From the NCBI GenBank assembly GCA_038030265.1, contig CM075937.1, positions 37,304,198-37,368,197 on the forward strand: a stretch of 64,000 nt of DNA. The letters run 5' to 3'. This document shows positions 62,396-64,000 of the stretch, piece by piece. The notes beneath the pieces were generated by a model. It was not told the origin of the DNA, did no database searches, and saw nothing but the letters and a program-made list of their open reading frames with translations. The position numbers and the translations under genes are program-made. Positions within the stretch are counted from its first letter, which is position 1; each line of letters opens with the position of its first letter. This DNA is from Corythucha ciliata. Taxonomy: Eukaryota; Arthropoda; Insecta; Hemiptera; Tingidae.

Positions 62396-62570
62396 ATGAG
62401 TGATGTCGAGGACTGTTTTGGTTTGAGTGGCGAGTCCGTCGATTTCTGCAAGCCTAAAGAAATCAATGAGCGGGCAAAGGAGTTTTCTTTGGATTTATTG
62501 CCAGCGAAGTCACGCAGACAACTATGAAAGGCAAAAAGATGAGTGCAGGGTGCAGCACTAGTAGAACACA
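62396..62570 (+). pseudogene. possible N-terminal fragment of a Crypton-like tyrosine recombinase
   Basis: A frame starting MSDVEDCFGLSG and ending EFSLDLLPAKSRRQ resembles the N-terminal part of arthropod Crypton-type recombinases, where LLPxKSRxxYE begins a helical DNA-binding domain. After RRQ the frame ends at TGA, and YERQKDEC follows in the +1 frame, suggesting a single-base shift. Only about 55 residues are visible, so the assignment is weak. Confidence 0.35.
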
Positions 62571-63057
62571 TTTTGTGGCTTCACAACGTGTACTGTAAAA
62601 ATTAATTTCATGGGGTTTCCAATTATAAAAAACTAATTCATTTTTCAGGCATATCGTTTATAAATTGCACATTATTTCTTAAAATGAAGAACGCCGTCAT
62701 CATCTTCTTTTTTGTAATCTTTTATACTTATTAAAATTATATAAGTAAACCACGTAGCTCCCTGCAATTTCATCCGAATATGTGATGTTTCAAGGAGTTA
62801 GAAAGTCGTATTCACCATTTTTACGTATCATCATTCAAGAGGCAGTCGCACTCAAACGTACAAAAATTCTGGACGAAGGGTATATCCACATCGGGGACAA
62901 CCTAATCTGCTGGATATAACAAAACTTCGCTCAGGCAGCTGGCTGTCGGAAAGAGTGCATTTTATTTGAACGCGGATTCCTAAACCGTCCCAAAAATAAA
63001 TATATTTTATGTGGATACCTTTACCTAAAGCGACCCATAAATAAACATTTCGACACA
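62571..63057. other. noncoding, nothing recognised
   Basis: No supported feature. Confidence 0.35.
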
Positions 63058-63074
63058 CAATTTATTAAAATTTT

Positions 63075-63265
63075 GAATAAGTTGGAGTGGTAATCCAACG
63101 TGCTTTACGTCCAATTACGTAACACACTTCACTATCTTTCTCGTGAGCTAACATTTTTTTTTTCCTTAAAATAATCCAGCCTGTAAGTGGGAATCGAACC
63201 CACTCAGCAGACGATACCTGGACATGAGAGTCAACGCCCTAACGACCTCGGCCACGTCTGCTGGG
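63075..63265 (-). mobile_element. tRNA-like SINE with 17-bp target duplication
   Basis: CAATTTATTAAAATTTT at 63058-63074 is repeated exactly at 63266-63282. On the minus strand the 191-bp element starts with a tRNA-like region: A box TGGCCGAGGTCG, long variable part, B box GGGTTCGATTCCC. The predicted acceptor ends do not pair; instead AGCAGACG pairs with CGTCTGCT 45 nt on, so it is not a functional tRNA. The 3' part has no tRNA similarity. Confidence 0.85.
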
Positions 63266-63282
63266 CAATTTATTAAAATTTT

Positions 63283-64000
63283 AATATTTTTAAAAATTGT
63301 TATCACCTCTCCATTCACACACTCTTACCCCCCACCCCCTCAAACAAGTAGTGGCGGTAATGGACCTACCGCCACTACCAACGAGTACGTACTCGGTAAA
63401 CGAGTGACGTTTGGCGTTTTTCAAAAATTGCATCCCTTATTTTCTCCTTCAACATTTTTTAGAAATTTATATCATAATCATAGTGTTTGTTCCATATCAA
63501 CTGGTAATTGTGGTGACTGCTTGACCATATCAAACCCTATTTTCCACCCCTCCCTTCCCACCATTTGCCCCACATACAATACCGACCGAGGTGTTATGAC
63601 TATTGATTTCTGGGCCAAAGTTTTTTATTATTATAGACATGTATTTTGAAGGACTAGCGTTTAGGATTATTTTGGGGTTTTTAAAATTGATAGGAATTTC
63701 GTAATTTATTGCGAATTTCCGCTACGTTATACAGTAAATCTGCCTGCGGTGGCTCTACAATCTCCACATATTTGTCCAACCCCAACCCTTTCCTAAAAGT
63801 TTCGACTCAGAAATAAAAGTCAACTTTCTTGTAATTATTACTATAATTAAATAATTAATTACAGTAAAAATAAAAGTGTATATGTCGCATCCATGTCGAG
63901 AAATTGTCCACTTCACGAAATGGCTCCACTTGCCGTAACTTCAAAAAATTTCGACATCTGGACAAAAAAATTGTCCATTTCTTGAAAAGGAAATCGTGTT
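63283..64000. other. noncoding, nothing recognised
   Basis: The 141-codon plus frame at 63224-63649 starts inside the SINE and has no family similarity. Confidence 0.4.

Noticed and set aside
63224..63649. 141-codon plus frame
   Set aside because: Starts inside the SINE at 63075-63265 and has low-complexity content.

Overview
The window is nuclear DNA from an intron-rich animal, most likely an arthropod and plausibly an insect. Genes are split by GT-AG introns, many only 56-90 bp long. The gene set is animal: AGXT2, LDAH, GDE1, DDX20/Gemin3, PUS10 and ICA1. Two further loci point to arthropods: a longitudinals-lacking-like zinc-finger exon and a secreted juvenile-hormone-binding-like protein. 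There are no operons, rRNA genes or CRISPR arrays. Species was not determined.

Gene layout. AGXT2 (+, 9271-14130, 5' end missing) faces the secreted protein gene (-, 14378-15564). A lone zinc-finger terminal exon lies at 22725-22978 (-). LDAH (+, 29520-30749) faces GDE1 (-, 30827-32422). DDX20 (+, 43314-51211) faces PUS10 (-, 51216-53116). ICA1 (-, 57387-59038) is incomplete at both ends. Three of these pairs are tail-to-tail with very short gaps: 247, 77 and 4 bp between stop codons. The encoded proteins do not share a pathway; they are housekeeping enzymes for aminotransfer, neutral lipid and lysophospholipid metabolism, snRNP assembly, pseudouridylation and secretory-granule trafficking.

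Most of the window is repetitive. At least four unrelated families of very degenerate 20-40 bp minisatellites occupy many kilobases, including most of a 3 kb AGXT2 intron and parts of the 6 kb DDX20 intron. Two families begin with recurring non-tandem signature blocks. Foldback elements and MITEs are common: a two-copy element of about 1 kb (1132-2322, 55511-56486), a 1.3 kb foldback carrying a 270-bp insertion (26198-27490), three small elements in a row (36265-37010), and a three-level nest (33457-34493) whose innermost member is a Harbinger-type element with TTA target duplications, palindromic subterminal repeats and a transposase N-terminal remnant. Two tRNA-derived SINEs show clear target-site duplications. 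A decayed element at 37506-39973 joins a MULE-type transposase, a SWIM zinc finger, an Ulp1-like cysteine protease and a C-terminal zinc finger.

Exon boundaries were derived by eye from splice consensus, reading frame and protein-family similarity. Repeat boundaries are approximate except where a target duplication fixes them.
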